Below are positions 1-8,037 of a stretch of DNA of 64,000 nt, piece by piece. A model generated the notes under the pieces. The model saw nothing but the letters and a program-made list of their open reading frames with translations, did not search any database and was not told where the DNA came from. The position numbers and the translations under genes were made by a program. The stretch spans positions 1-64,000 of the forward strand of contig NZ_JADEXO010000020.1 of assembly GCF_015207105.1 (NCBI RefSeq), given 5' to 3'. This DNA is from a cf. Phormidesmis sp. LEGE 11477 (GTDB lineage: Bacteria > Cyanobacteriota > Cyanobacteriia > Phormidesmidales > Phormidesmidaceae). The number at the start of each line of letters is the position of its first letter. Within the stretch, counting starts at the first letter, position 1.

Positions 1-71
1 ATTACTCTGGCGGACAAACAGAATACAGCCGCTAGCGCTACTCACTGCCAACACACCCCGCCCGTTGGGCA

Positions 72-88
72 CCCCTCCGGTGGAGGGG
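72..88. other. Short GC-rich hairpin, 3' of the GNAT gene
   Basis: CCCCTCC and GGAGGGG form a perfect 7-bp stem with a GGT loop. It lies about 60 bases beyond the end of the leftward GNAT gene. Read on the minus strand it is not followed by a T run, so it is at best a weak terminator or RNA-stability hairpin. Nothing else was recognised in bases 1-144. Confidence 0.35.
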
Positions 89-144
89 ATTTACTTCAGG
101 CTTATGCATTTTGTTGCCGAGGTAATATCTCTAGTTATCTATCT

Positions 145-642
145 CTAGATATCTACAGACATCCATCTCGCTTGCGGTGTGTAACCCAGCTTTTGATATA
201 GGCTAAGCGCAGCGATATTATCTTCAAATACCTGTAAGTTGACCTGCTGATAGTTCTGCTCTTTTGCCCATTGATGAGCGTGTCGCATGAGCGCGCTACC
301 GAGACCTTTGCGACGGTGGGCGGCTTCTACATAGAGTAAAAAAACGTAGGCTTGCCGGTGTCCGTTGCGCTGATCGATAGATTCGCCTAGCCAAAGGCAG
401 CCCACAGGCTGGTGCCGCTGCAGTCCTGGCAATCCCCCTGATAGAAAGGATTGAGGGCCGATCAGCCACCACAGCTTAGAGCTAGCAGTGAAGTGGCGAT
501 TGACGGTATCGGCTAGATGGTCACCGGTTTCGGTAGCGCCCAAATCGCGATAGGCGCGCTGCATAAATTTGACTAGGCGAGCTCTATCTAATGTAGAGCC
601 AGATTCTAGCCGATATCCGGGAACAGCAAAGGAGCTAGGCAC
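145..642 (-). CDS. GNAT-family N-acetyltransferase
   Basis: This 165-residue protein is a predicted acetyl-CoA-dependent N-acetyltransferase. The acetyl-CoA binding motif A is visible near residue 112 as RRKGLGSALM, and the C-terminal motif B appears as NIAALSLYQKLGY, the usual end of GNAT domains. The length fits a single-domain GNAT enzyme. The substrate cannot be told; residues 40-90 are divergent. The start is GTG, and its G is also the last base of the TAG stop of the preceding small membrane protein gene, so the two are very probably one transcript with coupled translation. The family call is secure; the substrate is unknown. Confidence 0.88.
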   Translation of the reverse strand: MPSSFAVPGYRLESGSTLDRARLVKFMQRAYRDLGATETGDHLADTVNRHFTASSKLWWLIGPQSFLSGGLPGLQRHQPVGCLWLGESIDQRNGHRQAYVFLLYVEAAHRRKGLGSALMRHAHQWAKEQNYQQVNLQVFEDNIAALSLYQKLGYTPQARWMSVDI

Positions 643-833
643 TAAGTAGTTGGAAAAACTGCGATGTCTACACTTACGCCCGTATGGTCAAGGAGTACGG
701 AGATGGGTTCTTCTATCGGCGCAGGGGCCATCATATCGCTGGGTAGAAAAATTCTGGCGCTGACGGCTAGTAGCGCAACTGCAAAAATCAGTACGATAAA
801 CAGCGGTGCAATATATTGACGAAAGAAACCCAT
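642..833 (-). CDS. Small single-span membrane protein, conserved-type hypothetical
   Basis: A 63-residue protein with one hydrophobic segment at about residues 7-29, starting MGFFRQYIAP, followed by a short proline-rich and acidic tail. It is probably anchored in the plasma or thylakoid membrane. I recognise no functional motif. Its stop codon overlaps the GTG start of the GNAT gene by one base, which supports a real, translated gene. A different-frame ORF (688-876) overlaps it but lacks a plausible protein pattern. Confidence 0.65.
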   Translation of the reverse strand: MGFFRQYIAPLFIVLIFAVALLAVSARIFLPSDMMAPAPIEEPISVLLDHTGVSVDIAVFPTT

Positions 834-901
834 GGCGGCGCGACTTAATTGAAGTTATGTAAATTCCTACTTTCATCTTAGCGGGTTAGCTTCGCCAAAT
901 T

Positions 902-2686
902 CTAGCCATCTTCGACCCCAGGGCGAGGCGTCGAAAAGGCAGGTCGTTTGGTGAGCTGACGTAGCCAGAAACCACTGATTACCGCAATGGCTAAAGAGAG
1001 CCAGCCAGTAAGCGATCGCAACAACAAAAACCCACCCACCGCAAACATCGACCCAAACAGTACTAGCCCTGCCGCCACTGCTTTTTGCCCGTCTAGAGCC
1101 AGATTCTGCAATGGCTTTATCCCCGTGCGCTGCTGCTGCTTTTGCCAGCCTGGTCCCCCAGGGCGAACCTTCGCATAAAAGCGATCTAACACCTGATCGC
1201 TCTCTGCTGGCGTCAATAGCATCGTCACTACCCATACCAGCGTTGTTACAGCAGTAATAATCATTAGCCGCAAGCCAAACTCCTCTATCACCAGCCAGCT
1301 CGGCCCCGCGCTGGTCACCAACCCAACCAAGAAACCAACCACCACCGCTGCTAGCTCAGCCGCCGCGTTGATTCGCCACCAAAACCAGCGCAAGATCAAA
1401 ACCAGCCCCGGCCCGGTACCGACAGCGATGACTAGCCGAAAAATCGTCGCGATATCGTTCGAAACGAAAGCGGCCATGCCGCCTAAAATCGCTATCAGGA
1501 TCGAAGCTATCCTGCCTGCTAGCAGCTTCTCACCAGTCGTCGCGGTCGGGCTCAAAAACCGAACATACCAGTCAGTCGTGAGATAGGACGCACCCCAGTT
1601 AATCAAGGTTGAGACTGTGCTCAAGAAAGCCGCGATTAAAGAAGTCACCACCACACCCAAAATCACGGGTGGTAGATAGTCCACCAGCAGTAAAGGGTAG
1701 CCCAGCTCTTTATCAACCAGATCTGGATAGAGCACAACGGCGGCGAGGGCTGAGATGATCCAGGGCCAAGTCCGTACGACGTAGTGTAAAACGCTAAATA
1801 ACCAAGCGGCTTTTTCAGCATCCGCCGTCGTTTTCGAGGCAGCTAGTCGCTGAACGAACTCACCGCCGCCATCGCTGCGCCGAAAAGACCACCACTGCAA
1901 AAAGCCATAGGCCAGAAAAGTGCTGGAGGGAATCGCCGCCAGAGCGCTCCATTCAATTCCTTGATCGAACCGCAGCGGGGTAAAAGTCAGCAACTCAGGG
2001 TTGCTGGCGCTGAGCTGTTCAACCAGCGGGCGCATACCGCCGACTGCATTGACAGAGACAGCCGCAACCACTAGGGAGCCGAGCAGCGCCACGAAAAATT
2101 GAAAGAAATCTGTAGCAACTACATTCCAAAGACTAGAGAAGGCAGCGTAGAAGATGACAATGACCGTAAGTGCGATCGCGCTCCAAACCTTCGGTCCGCC
2201 TACCGACGCATCCGTTCCATCCCACACTTGCAGCACCGCCATCAGCTTCATCATCGCCAGCATTGCATAGCCAATGCCCAAGCAGTTAATCGGCACCGCG
2301 AACAAAAACGCCTTCACTCCCCGCAGCACCGCCGCCCGCTCACCGCCATAGCGCAGCTCAGTTAGCTCCGCGTCCGTGACAATCTCTGAGCGTCGCCACA
2401 GCCGCGCGAACAGATAGATCATCAGCACATGGGCAAAGCCAAAGCACCACCATTCCCAATTACCCGCAATCCCGCGATTGGCCACAATCCCAGCAATATA
2501 AAGCGGCGTATCCGCAGAAAACGTCGTCGCTGCCATACTGGTGCCTGATAGCCACCAAGAGAGCGATCGCCGCGCAGCAAAAAAATCTATCCGCTCCGGG
2601 TTCAGCACTCGGCGAGAGACATACGCACCCAAAACCAGCGTCAAAATTAGGTAGCCAATAACAATCAGCCAGTCGATAGGTTGCAT
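902..2686 (-). CDS. Sodium:solute symporter family (SSS) transporter
   Basis: A 594-residue polytopic membrane protein of the sodium:solute symporter family, which imports solutes (sugars, amino acids, organic acids or similar) with sodium. The N-terminus begins with a membrane helix (IDWLIVIGYLILTLVLGAYV), followed by the SSS hallmark region with FFAARRSLSWWLSGTSMAATTFSADTP-type residues around 35-60, where small and Ser/Thr residues line the substrate and ion sites. About 13 hydrophobic segments can be counted. It is longer than a minimal family member (about 500) because of extra C-terminal helices. The gene stands alone, with the nearest leftward gene about 70 bases away. The substrate cannot be assigned. 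Confidence 0.88.
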   Translation of the reverse strand: MQPIDWLIVIGYLILTLVLGAYVSRRVLNPERIDFFAARRSLSWWLSGTSMAATTFSADTPLYIAGIVANRGIAGNWEWWCFGFAHVLMIYLFARLWRRSEIVTDAELTELRYGGERAAVLRGVKAFLFAVPINCLGIGYAMLAMMKLMAVLQVWDGTDASVGGPKVWSAIALTVIVIFYAAFSSLWNVVATDFFQFFVALLGSLVVAAVSVNAVGGMRPLVEQLSASNPELLTFTPLRFDQGIEWSALAAIPSSTFLAYGFLQWWSFRRSDGGGEFVQRLAASKTTADAEKAAWLFSVLHYVVRTWPWIISALAAVVLYPDLVDKELGYPLLLVDYLPPVILGVVVTSLIAAFLSTVSTLINWGASYLTTDWYVRFLSPTATTGEKLLAGRIASILIAILGGMAAFVSNDIATIFRLVIAVGTGPGLVLILRWFWWRINAAAELAAVVVGFLVGLVTSAGPSWLVIEEFGLRLMIITAVTTLVWVVTMLLTPAESDQVLDRFYAKVRPGGPGWQKQQQRTGIKPLQNLALDGQKAVAAGLVLFGSMFAVGGFLLLRSLTGWLSLAIAVISGFWLRQLTKRPAFSTPRPGVEDG

Positions 2687-2810
2687 AAGCTCAGTATCCG
2701 CAGTCTCTGTGTAGTGCTAGCAGTCTAGTACTGAAAAGACAAGGAATGTTCGAGACTGTTGACTCATCACAAACAACCAGTTCAACTATGGAACTCTACG
2801 CCAACGCTCC

Positions 2811-5438
2811 TTACGCCAACCCTCTTTGTATCTGTTGCACAATGGTTTCATCTTTTATGTTGGCATCGTCCGCTAGCAAAAAGGCTTTGCTCAAAATCAA
2901 CGATAGCGTTTTATCGCCCTCAAAAGGCAGGAAAAATGACTCGGCGTGAGCGTTATGACTCCTTACAATGCATAAGTATTGATCGTTAGGTTCCATCAGA
3001 ATATTGCTGCTGCCTAAGTGAATTTTATAGGTACGGATATCGCCTTTAACGATCAAGAAACGGTCTTGAAATGAGCAGCGATCGCGAATTTTCTTTAACT
3101 TAGGGACCAAGTTCTCTAACGCCTGCCGCCGGGTTTTCGCAGTGGCAGAAAGATCGCCAAAAGAATAGCTATGCCAGTAGGTTTGGTGCTGATGCCGATT
3201 GCCGCTATCAATCCAGTTAGGGTCATTACCAACGCTAGCAACGCCTACAAACAAATCGATATCTCGCATCGCTTCGGTGAAAACGATGGCCGGAATATTA
3301 GATAAGCCGAGCGGTTCTATCGCTGCCGGGCTATTAAGAAGCTGAAAGCTGGTGTGATCGGTTGCTACATGCCAAAAAGTACCTGCGTCTGTCGAGTCCT
3401 CGCCGTACTCTTCACCCACGCCTTCTACTCTAAATTTTGCTTGGAGATCCCAATGAGGCAGCATTAGAACAGCCGAACTGTCCAAGTTGCAATCTATCAT
3501 TAGCTGCAATGAGTACCGCCAACCTCTGCGATCACACAGTGCCTTGAACTGATGCTGCTTGAGGATATGGGCTGCAAAGCGGTTGGAGTATGTGCGCGTG
3601 GCCTCCTCTGCCGGGGTGAGCAAATAGACCTCTCTGTGCGCTTGCTTAAAGGGCTGTTGGATCTGATATTCCCACAGTTGGCGACGCCATGCCTGGATGG
3701 TCTCACTATCGGAGGTGATGGGGTGCCAGAGGCTGACTCGGGTGGTATCATCCAGCTCAGAAATGGGTTGCCCTTCGAGGTTAACTAGCCGATCCGTCTG
3801 CCAAATACCTACGGTGTGAGAGGTTTCTTTTTCCTCTGTGCCTGACTCAAACTGCCAGAGCAGCCGTCTTGCTAATGTTCCAACTAAGGGATGATCTAAA
3901 TAGCGCGATCGCCAGGTTGCAAAGTCCCAGGTTCTGGGCTGAAGATAAATCGATTCGATGCGATCGCGCTGTACAGGCAGCATACGCCTGAGTTCTTTGA
4001 CGGTCTGCTTTAGATTCTTCAGCGCCTCAGCAGAGTGATCTTTAACCGCCTTAGGAACAGATTTTTGTGATTTTCCGTCGGGTCGAATCCAGCTAATAAC
4101 AACCCGGTTAGTATCTCTTACTCGTAGCTCAGCCGTATAGTCGCCTAGCGTCTCACGAAGAATCCCGACCTCTGTCAGGCCATAGGTCGGTACAGACATT
4201 TCTTCAATTTCTATCCAAGTTAGGCCCTCTCGCTCGGCAACCTGGGTTAGAGCTTTCTCTATTTGTTTCTGAGCGGGCGTGAACTTCACCTTCGCTTTGA
4301 GTAAAGATAGCTGTTCTACGGCCTGCGGAATTTGCATTCGTCCCAGCGCCATAACGCAGACGTTGCCAAGACTGATTCTGCGCGAACCGTGCTCGTTATT
4401 CTTGCTATAAGCAGCATTGGCCAGGCTCCCGATGGCTTGGGCTAGCTCGGCATTATTTTGCTCAGCACCAAGCCACATTAGCCATTTGAAAATGTAACTG
4501 TTGTAGTAGAAGCTGTTCCGCCCTTTTTCGTTCAAAACAATTGGCTGCTGCTCTACCAATGGAAGCCAGCTGAGCAACGCTCGCACAAAAGAGTCTTTTC
4601 CGATAATTTCTAACTCTGATGAGACAGCTTTCAACCACGTCTTGGAAGGTTTAGATCCTGGTGCTCTATTACACTGATTCAACAAATGTACCCAGGCAGC
4701 TCTTACTTCAATTGGACAGGCTCTAACATATTCAGCGGCTAGGTCAGATTTACTTGTTCTAATTACCTGCGGCATGGTTTCTAGGCCAATAGATGTCAGA
4801 ACATACAAACCGGCCTTCCAAGCGTATCCGTCTAAATCATTCACTAAAACAGAGCCACTTGCATCGAGATTGGTATATATCCTCTCTATACTTTCTTGCA
4901 GGGCTAGTGTCAGGGGATGAGCTTCTAGATAGTGATTTAAGATAACTGAGATGCCGACGTAGCTCGCATGTCTGGCCGTTTTGTCTGACAGGGGTAGAGA
5001 GGAGATATGAGATAGCCACTCCATTACTTGTGGGTAGGTAAAAGGTAGCTTCTGGCAGGTTATCCGAGCCATGTCATGGAGAACGTAGCTAATGCTATCA
5101 ACCCCCTGGCGACGCCCTTTTGTTTCATCTGTCTCAACTCGCGGTAGGTCTGTTTCTATCTGCCTGCGATACCAGCGCTTTATTTCGAGCGAAAGTATAA
5201 CGTTGTTTTTGGGTGAGAGCGAACGGAGCTGGTCAGCTAGCTTTTGACAATCTTCATAGGCAGAAGGGAAAGAATTCTCAATTTTCTTAATCAGTACATT
5301 TCTGTCTTCGGTAGAGCCCGAACGGAGCTGGTCAACTAGCTTTCGTTGACATTTATGGGCAAAGAAGAAAGAGTTTTCAATTTCCTTAATTAGTGCTAAG
5401 CACTCTTCTTGGCTCAGCGTAGCGTCTTCACTCATCAC
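2811..5438 (-). CDS. DUF4132 / DUF7737 (MolR/YehI-like) protein
   Basis: An 875-residue soluble protein of the poorly understood DUF4132 family, related to E. coli YehI and MolR. The family signature appears at residues 618-640 (SNRFAAHIL...HQFKALC..RGW), preceded by YLLTPAEEATRTY. The C-terminal DUF7737-type block follows at about 790-825 with DRFLIVKG and the sequence YKIHLGSSNILMEPNDQYL. Residues 1-75 hold two tandem copies of a roughly 33-residue segment (IENSF...CQKL.DQLRS). The start is GTG at 5438, whose G is the last base of the upstream gene's TAG; ATG at 5435 is an alternative. No enzymatic role is established for the family. Tight coupling to the GG-tailed small protein suggests the two work together. 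Confidence 0.85.
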   Translation of the reverse strand: MMSEDATLSQEECLALIKEIENSFFFAHKCQRKLVDQLRSGSTEDRNVLIKKIENSFPSAYEDCQKLADQLRSLSPKNNVILSLEIKRWYRRQIETDLPRVETDETKGRRQGVDSISYVLHDMARITCQKLPFTYPQVMEWLSHISSLPLSDKTARHASYVGISVILNHYLEAHPLTLALQESIERIYTNLDASGSVLVNDLDGYAWKAGLYVLTSIGLETMPQVIRTSKSDLAAEYVRACPIEVRAAWVHLLNQCNRAPGSKPSKTWLKAVSSELEIIGKDSFVRALLSWLPLVEQQPIVLNEKGRNSFYYNSYIFKWLMWLGAEQNNAELAQAIGSLANAAYSKNNEHGSRRISLGNVCVMALGRMQIPQAVEQLSLLKAKVKFTPAQKQIEKALTQVAEREGLTWIEIEEMSVPTYGLTEVGILRETLGDYTAELRVRDTNRVVISWIRPDGKSQKSVPKAVKDHSAEALKNLKQTVKELRRMLPVQRDRIESIYLQPRTWDFATWRSRYLDHPLVGTLARRLLWQFESGTEEKETSHTVGIWQTDRLVNLEGQPISELDDTTRVSLWHPITSDSETIQAWRRQLWEYQIQQPFKQAHREVYLLTPAEEATRTYSNRFAAHILKQHQFKALCDRRGWRYSLQLMIDCNLDSSAVLMLPHWDLQAKFRVEGVGEEYGEDSTDAGTFWHVATDHTSFQLLNSPAAIEPLGLSNIPAIVFTEAMRDIDLFVGVASVGNDPNWIDSGNRHQHQTYWHSYSFGDLSATAKTRRQALENLVPKLKKIRDRCSFQDRFLIVKGDIRTYKIHLGSSNILMEPNDQYLCIVRSHNAHAESFFLPFEGDKTLSLILSKAFLLADDANIKDETIVQQIQRGLA

Positions 5439-5833
5439 TACCCACCTACCAAAGGAACAAGCTTTAAGAAGGCAACAGTCGTCTCAGGTGCTACGACAAT
5501 TTCATCATCTAAGGCGATTGCCTGCTCGTCATTGACTAGAACAATAAAGCCATTGCTTTGAAAGGATGCGATCGCCTGCTCGAACTGCGCTTCCCAGCTA
5601 ATCCTTCTAGGCGCTCTCAGCTTGTACCCGTTCAGCATTTTTTCTGTTCCTGACGGCTGTACAAGCCCTGAAAAATACGCTGACGGCTCTGTATTGTAAT
5701 CCTTGACCTCTTGGTACACCCGCGAGCGAATCAGCTCTCGCACTGTGATTGTCTCAGTCAAAAAATCCAGTACAAATGTAGGTTCTTTCTCATCTAGCGT
5801 ATTCACATCACAAATATTCAGACTATTAGACAC
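5438..5833 (-). CDS. Small protein with a C-terminal Gly-Gly, possibly ubiquitin/MoaD-like
   Basis: A 131-residue protein ending VAFLKLVPLVGG. A terminal Gly-Gly after a hydrophobic strand is the hallmark of beta-grasp proteins activated by adenylation (MoaD, ThiS, Urm1, ubiquitin). The N-terminal part has a strand-helix pattern (FVLDFLTETITVRELIRSR). The middle contains a conserved-looking FSGLVQPSGTEKMLNGYKL segment. I recall similar small proteins beside DUF4132 genes, but I cannot verify this. The start is GTG, supported by a near-perfect Shine-Dalgarno AAGGAGG at 5845-5851. The stop overlaps the DUF4132 start, so co-translation is likely. No E1-like, JAB or ThiF gene lies in this window. 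The beta-grasp assignment is an inference from pattern only. Confidence 0.75.
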   Translation of the reverse strand: MSNSLNICDVNTLDEKEPTFVLDFLTETITVRELIRSRVYQEVKDYNTEPSAYFSGLVQPSGTEKMLNGYKLRAPRRISWEAQFEQAIASFQSNGFIVLVNDEQAIALDDEIVVAPETTVAFLKLVPLVGG

Positions 5834-6137
5834 GTTCTACAAGCCTCCTTAAGACGTTACTTACACTGATTGAGGCAGCCTCAACATCAAAACAGTACAT
5901 TTGAACTCTCTCCCATATTCTAGCGGAGGGATTAAGGAAAGGTAGCTAAGCAGTCGAAGCTTCGCTATCTTCAGCTATGCGATCACGTATCAACGCTTCA
6001 GTACATCCGTTTAATCCACAAGATAGGGCGTTAGCTGAGTAATTACTATGTGCTGTCAAAGTTTGCCAGTCACAACGATTAGCTTTTGAGAATCTATTCA
6101 GAGTAGGGGCTTTAAAGCGTAGTCACGAGAACCACGT
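5834..6137. other. Intergenic region upstream of the GG-protein/DUF4132 pair
   Basis: About 300 bases between two divergent genes. It contains the Shine-Dalgarno AAGGAGG (minus strand, 5845-5851) for the GG-tailed protein and presumably both promoters. I see no gene, long repeat or clear terminator here. Confidence 0.5.
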
Positions 6138-6179
6138 TTGAAGATGGGCATATTAGTGCTACTCCATCTATCGAAGCAC

Positions 6180-6389
6180 ATGGCTATCAATCCCTACGAA
6201 CCTGAGCTAGCAAAGCGAAAAAAGGCATTTGAAATCGCGTATGCCCAGCTTAGTAAGCACATGCATAAGTTAAGAAACCATGGTGCCGAATTTCGCCAAC
6301 AAATGGAAGCAGCGGATGAAGCGCTAAAAGATTACAGAGCAACAGGCTATGCACTTGCTGAGTGGATAGAGCGGAAACCAGAAGGCTAA
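6180..6389 (+). CDS. Small helical hypothetical protein
   Basis: A 69-residue protein if read from the ATG at 6180 (MAINPYEPELAKRKKAFEIA). An in-frame TTG at 6138 and an ATG at 6144 would add 12-14 hydrophobic residues that look less natural. No strong Shine-Dalgarno decides between them. The sequence is strongly charged and predicted helical throughout, like small antitoxin or adaptor proteins. I do not recognise a family. It sits at the left edge of an island of toxin-antitoxin-like genes, which is its only functional hint. Confidence 0.5.
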   Translation: MAINPYEPELAKRKKAFEIAYAQLSKHMHKLRNHGAEFRQQMEAADEALKDYRATGYALAEWIERKPEG

Positions 6390-6474
6390 TAGCCCTAATA
6401 GCTGCTTTCCCGAACGAATTTCGCAACCTGCCCTTTGACGTAGAATAAAGGCTATCGCTTGCGAGCATGTCGGC

Positions 6475-6706
6475 ATGGATAGAATTGTGGTTGACCCACT
6501 GATTCACTTTGGCAAACCCTGTATCGCCGAGACGCACATTCCCGTTCAGAATGTGCTCGAACTACCCAATGAAGAGCTATCTTTTAGCGATATCATCCGC
6601 GACTACTATAGTGAGTAGTGAGCTGCAAACGGAGGATATCCGCGCTTGCCTTCAGTATGCGATCGCATCACTGCAAAACTCTGAAAAAGGCATCAGGCAT
6701 GACTGA
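6475..6706 (+). pseudogene. DUF433-family gene broken by a 7-bp duplication
   Basis: From ATG 6475 the frame reads DRIVVDPLIHFGKPC and IPVQNVLEL, matching the DUF433 pattern (DP..GGKP, IPV), then stops at TAG 6616-6618. The missing C-terminal half continues in the next frame as LQTEDIRACLQYAIASL, ending at TGA 6704-6706. The break coincides with a perfect tandem duplication of TAGTGAG at 6609-6622. Removing one copy restores a continuous protein of about 74 residues, the normal DUF433 length. DUF433 proteins are small winged-helix antitoxins usually paired with a PIN-like DUF5615 toxin; no such toxin is adjacent. The intact 3' end would have overlapped the next gene's start. Confidence 0.85.
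6609..6622 (+). repeat. Perfect 7-bp tandem duplication (TAGTGAG x2)
   Basis: Two adjacent copies of TAGTGAG occupy 6609-6615 and 6616-6622. They cause the frameshift and premature TAG in the DUF433 gene. Because it is a direct tandem repeat, slippage could remove one copy and restore the reading frame. Confidence 0.95.
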
Positions 6707-7067
6707 TCGACTAGACCGAATTGAAGAAGGACTAGAAACCCTCAGTAACACCATCAACTTGTTGATAATTGAGTTCATTCAGCCCAGCGCCCAGCAAGCT
6801 CGCGCTAACTACGAACGGCTAGATCGCCTAGAGGCTGCATTGGAGAGAACAGTCGATGGACAATCTGTTAATGAACAGCAAATCGCGAGGAATGCCGAAG
6901 CCTTCTCGGTTCTGACCGAACGGGCTATCGAGAGCGATGACCGATTTAATATTCTGATTCAAGAGATGCGTGCAGATCGGCGTGCTAGTCAGCAAGCTAC
7001 CCAGGCGCTGCTATTAGCGATGGCGAACATCAATGGGCGCGTAGAAGATTTAGAGCAGGCCAGCTAG
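6699..7067 (+). CDS. Coiled-coil hypothetical protein
   Basis: A 122-residue protein starting MTDRLDRIEEGLETLS, almost entirely alpha-helical with heptad-like Leu/Ile/Ala spacing (YERLDRLEAALERTVDG, VNEQQIARNAEAFSVL, ANINGRVEDLEQ). It is probably an oligomeric coiled coil. The ATG at 6699 overlaps the end of the broken DUF433 gene (TGA at 6704-6706), so the two were probably co-translated. A longer reading from 6618 would run through the DUF433 reading frame and is rejected. Similar small coiled-coil proteins are frequent in cyanobacterial accessory regions; no function is known to me. Confidence 0.72.
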   Translation: MTDRLDRIEEGLETLSNTINLLIIEFIQPSAQQARANYERLDRLEAALERTVDGQSVNEQQIARNAEAFSVLTERAIESDDRFNILIQEMRADRRASQQATQALLLAMANINGRVEDLEQAS

Positions 7068-7191
7068 AACAGAGATTTCAGTGTTGTGTAATCAGATTGT
7101 TTATCCCCTACTGACATCGCTTTAGCTCAAAATGGTGCTTCACCTAGGGGTCTTATCTATCCTTTTTAATCAGACATGCCAAGGCGTTTAG

Positions 7192-7577
7192 TTAGGCTTG
7201 ATAATCACGCTGATTTATGACTGAAAAGGCGCGATCACACACCCCTCTATCAACAAAACGGTCATCTAGCTGAGAGGCGATCGCCATCTGTTGTTCGATC
7301 TTAGCCATCCACACCTCACGGCCATAGATACCCGCTTTGAGATCGGAGACACGAAAGTCTTGGCCTATCTCATCCCAGTAAACATGCTCCCCGCCTAGAT
7401 CGACGGCTTCTAGCTGAGCCTCGGTTGCTTCGAGCGGCACCCAATCATTACCCCGTCGTATCTGACCATCTCTAATAGGCGCACTGGCCAGATGCCAGCA
7501 GAGCCATCAGCAAACTCCACCACTACCGCCTTACGTTCACGGTCGTAGTGAGCACTGGTCGCTTTATTGTGCAGCAT
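7192..7577 (-). pseudogene. DUF2442-family gene with a frameshift
   Basis: The N-terminal half reads from ATG 7577 as ATSAHYDRERKAVVVEFADG and WPVRLLEMVRYDGV, then runs out of frame to a stop at 7410-7412. The C-terminal half continues in another frame as WVPLEATEAQLEAVDLGG, WDEIGQDFRVSDLKAGIYG and VWMAKIEQ, ending at 7192. Joined near 7442-7452 by a change of one base (or two inserted bases), they make one DUF2442-like protein of about 128 residues. The ATG overlaps the 3' end of the adjacent DUF4160 gene by 14 bases, the usual arrangement for DUF4160-DUF2442 pairs. A sequencing error cannot be excluded. Confidence 0.72.
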
Positions 7578-7827
7578 AATATTTTTTGGCCCCTTCTGTG
7601 AGTATCTCTAGATTATCTCTGCAAAGTTTGAGTGCTCACCTAGTATGCTTTGCTATCGTCTTCATCCGCTCATCTTTAGCCAGTCGCATCTCCGTTGGTT
7701 CAGAGCCAGAGATATCTATTTTTACTTCTAACAAGCGATCTCTAGTAACGACATGAACGTGTATCGGAGGATGGTCACCGGGGTAACCCAAAATACGAAG
7801 ATCACCTGTTTGCAAAAGTATCGGCAC
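7564..7827 (-). pseudogene. DUF4160-family gene with an in-frame TGA
   Basis: From 7827 the frame reads MPILLQTGDLRILGYP then GDHPPIHVHV, the DUF4160 signature (DH.PPH.HV), and stops at TGA 7636-7638. In the same frame, translation past the TGA gives ALKLCRDNLEILTEGAKKYY and stops at TAA 7564-7566. That continuation matches the C-terminal helix expected in DUF4160 proteins (N...L...W). The gene therefore appears to have lost its last third through one nonsense change. The full-length version overlaps the start of the DUF2442 gene. No selenocysteine machinery or element was seen nearby to suggest recoding. Confidence 0.75.
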
Positions 7828-8037
7828 TACACTCTAAACGTTTGGGGTATGGGTACCTAGTTGCACATGAAAGCTCTCGGAACACGTTCGGACGCCGTTA
7901 GCGACCTCTAAGATAGTACATGCTAACTGCTCCAAAATTCTTCATTTTTGGAACAAGTAGATGCGTTGACGTAGCGAGAAAAGCAGGTGCTGAGTACTGC
8001 TAGTAGAACAAGTAAGCAACAGCGCTACTCAACGTTT

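Noticed and set aside
688-876. Alternative ORF over the small membrane protein
   Set aside because: Arg/Ser-rich with no hydrophobic segment; the 642-833 frame has the membrane helix and the coupled stop/start.
7620-7640. TGA in the DUF4160 gene as a selenocysteine codon
   Set aside because: No hairpin resembling a SECIS element and no selenium genes nearby; the family does not carry selenocysteine. A nonsense mutation is simpler.
7931-7952. TCCAAAA/TTTTGGA hairpin as terminator of the LuxR gene
   Set aside because: Short, AT-rich stem without a T run on the minus strand; it could be chance.
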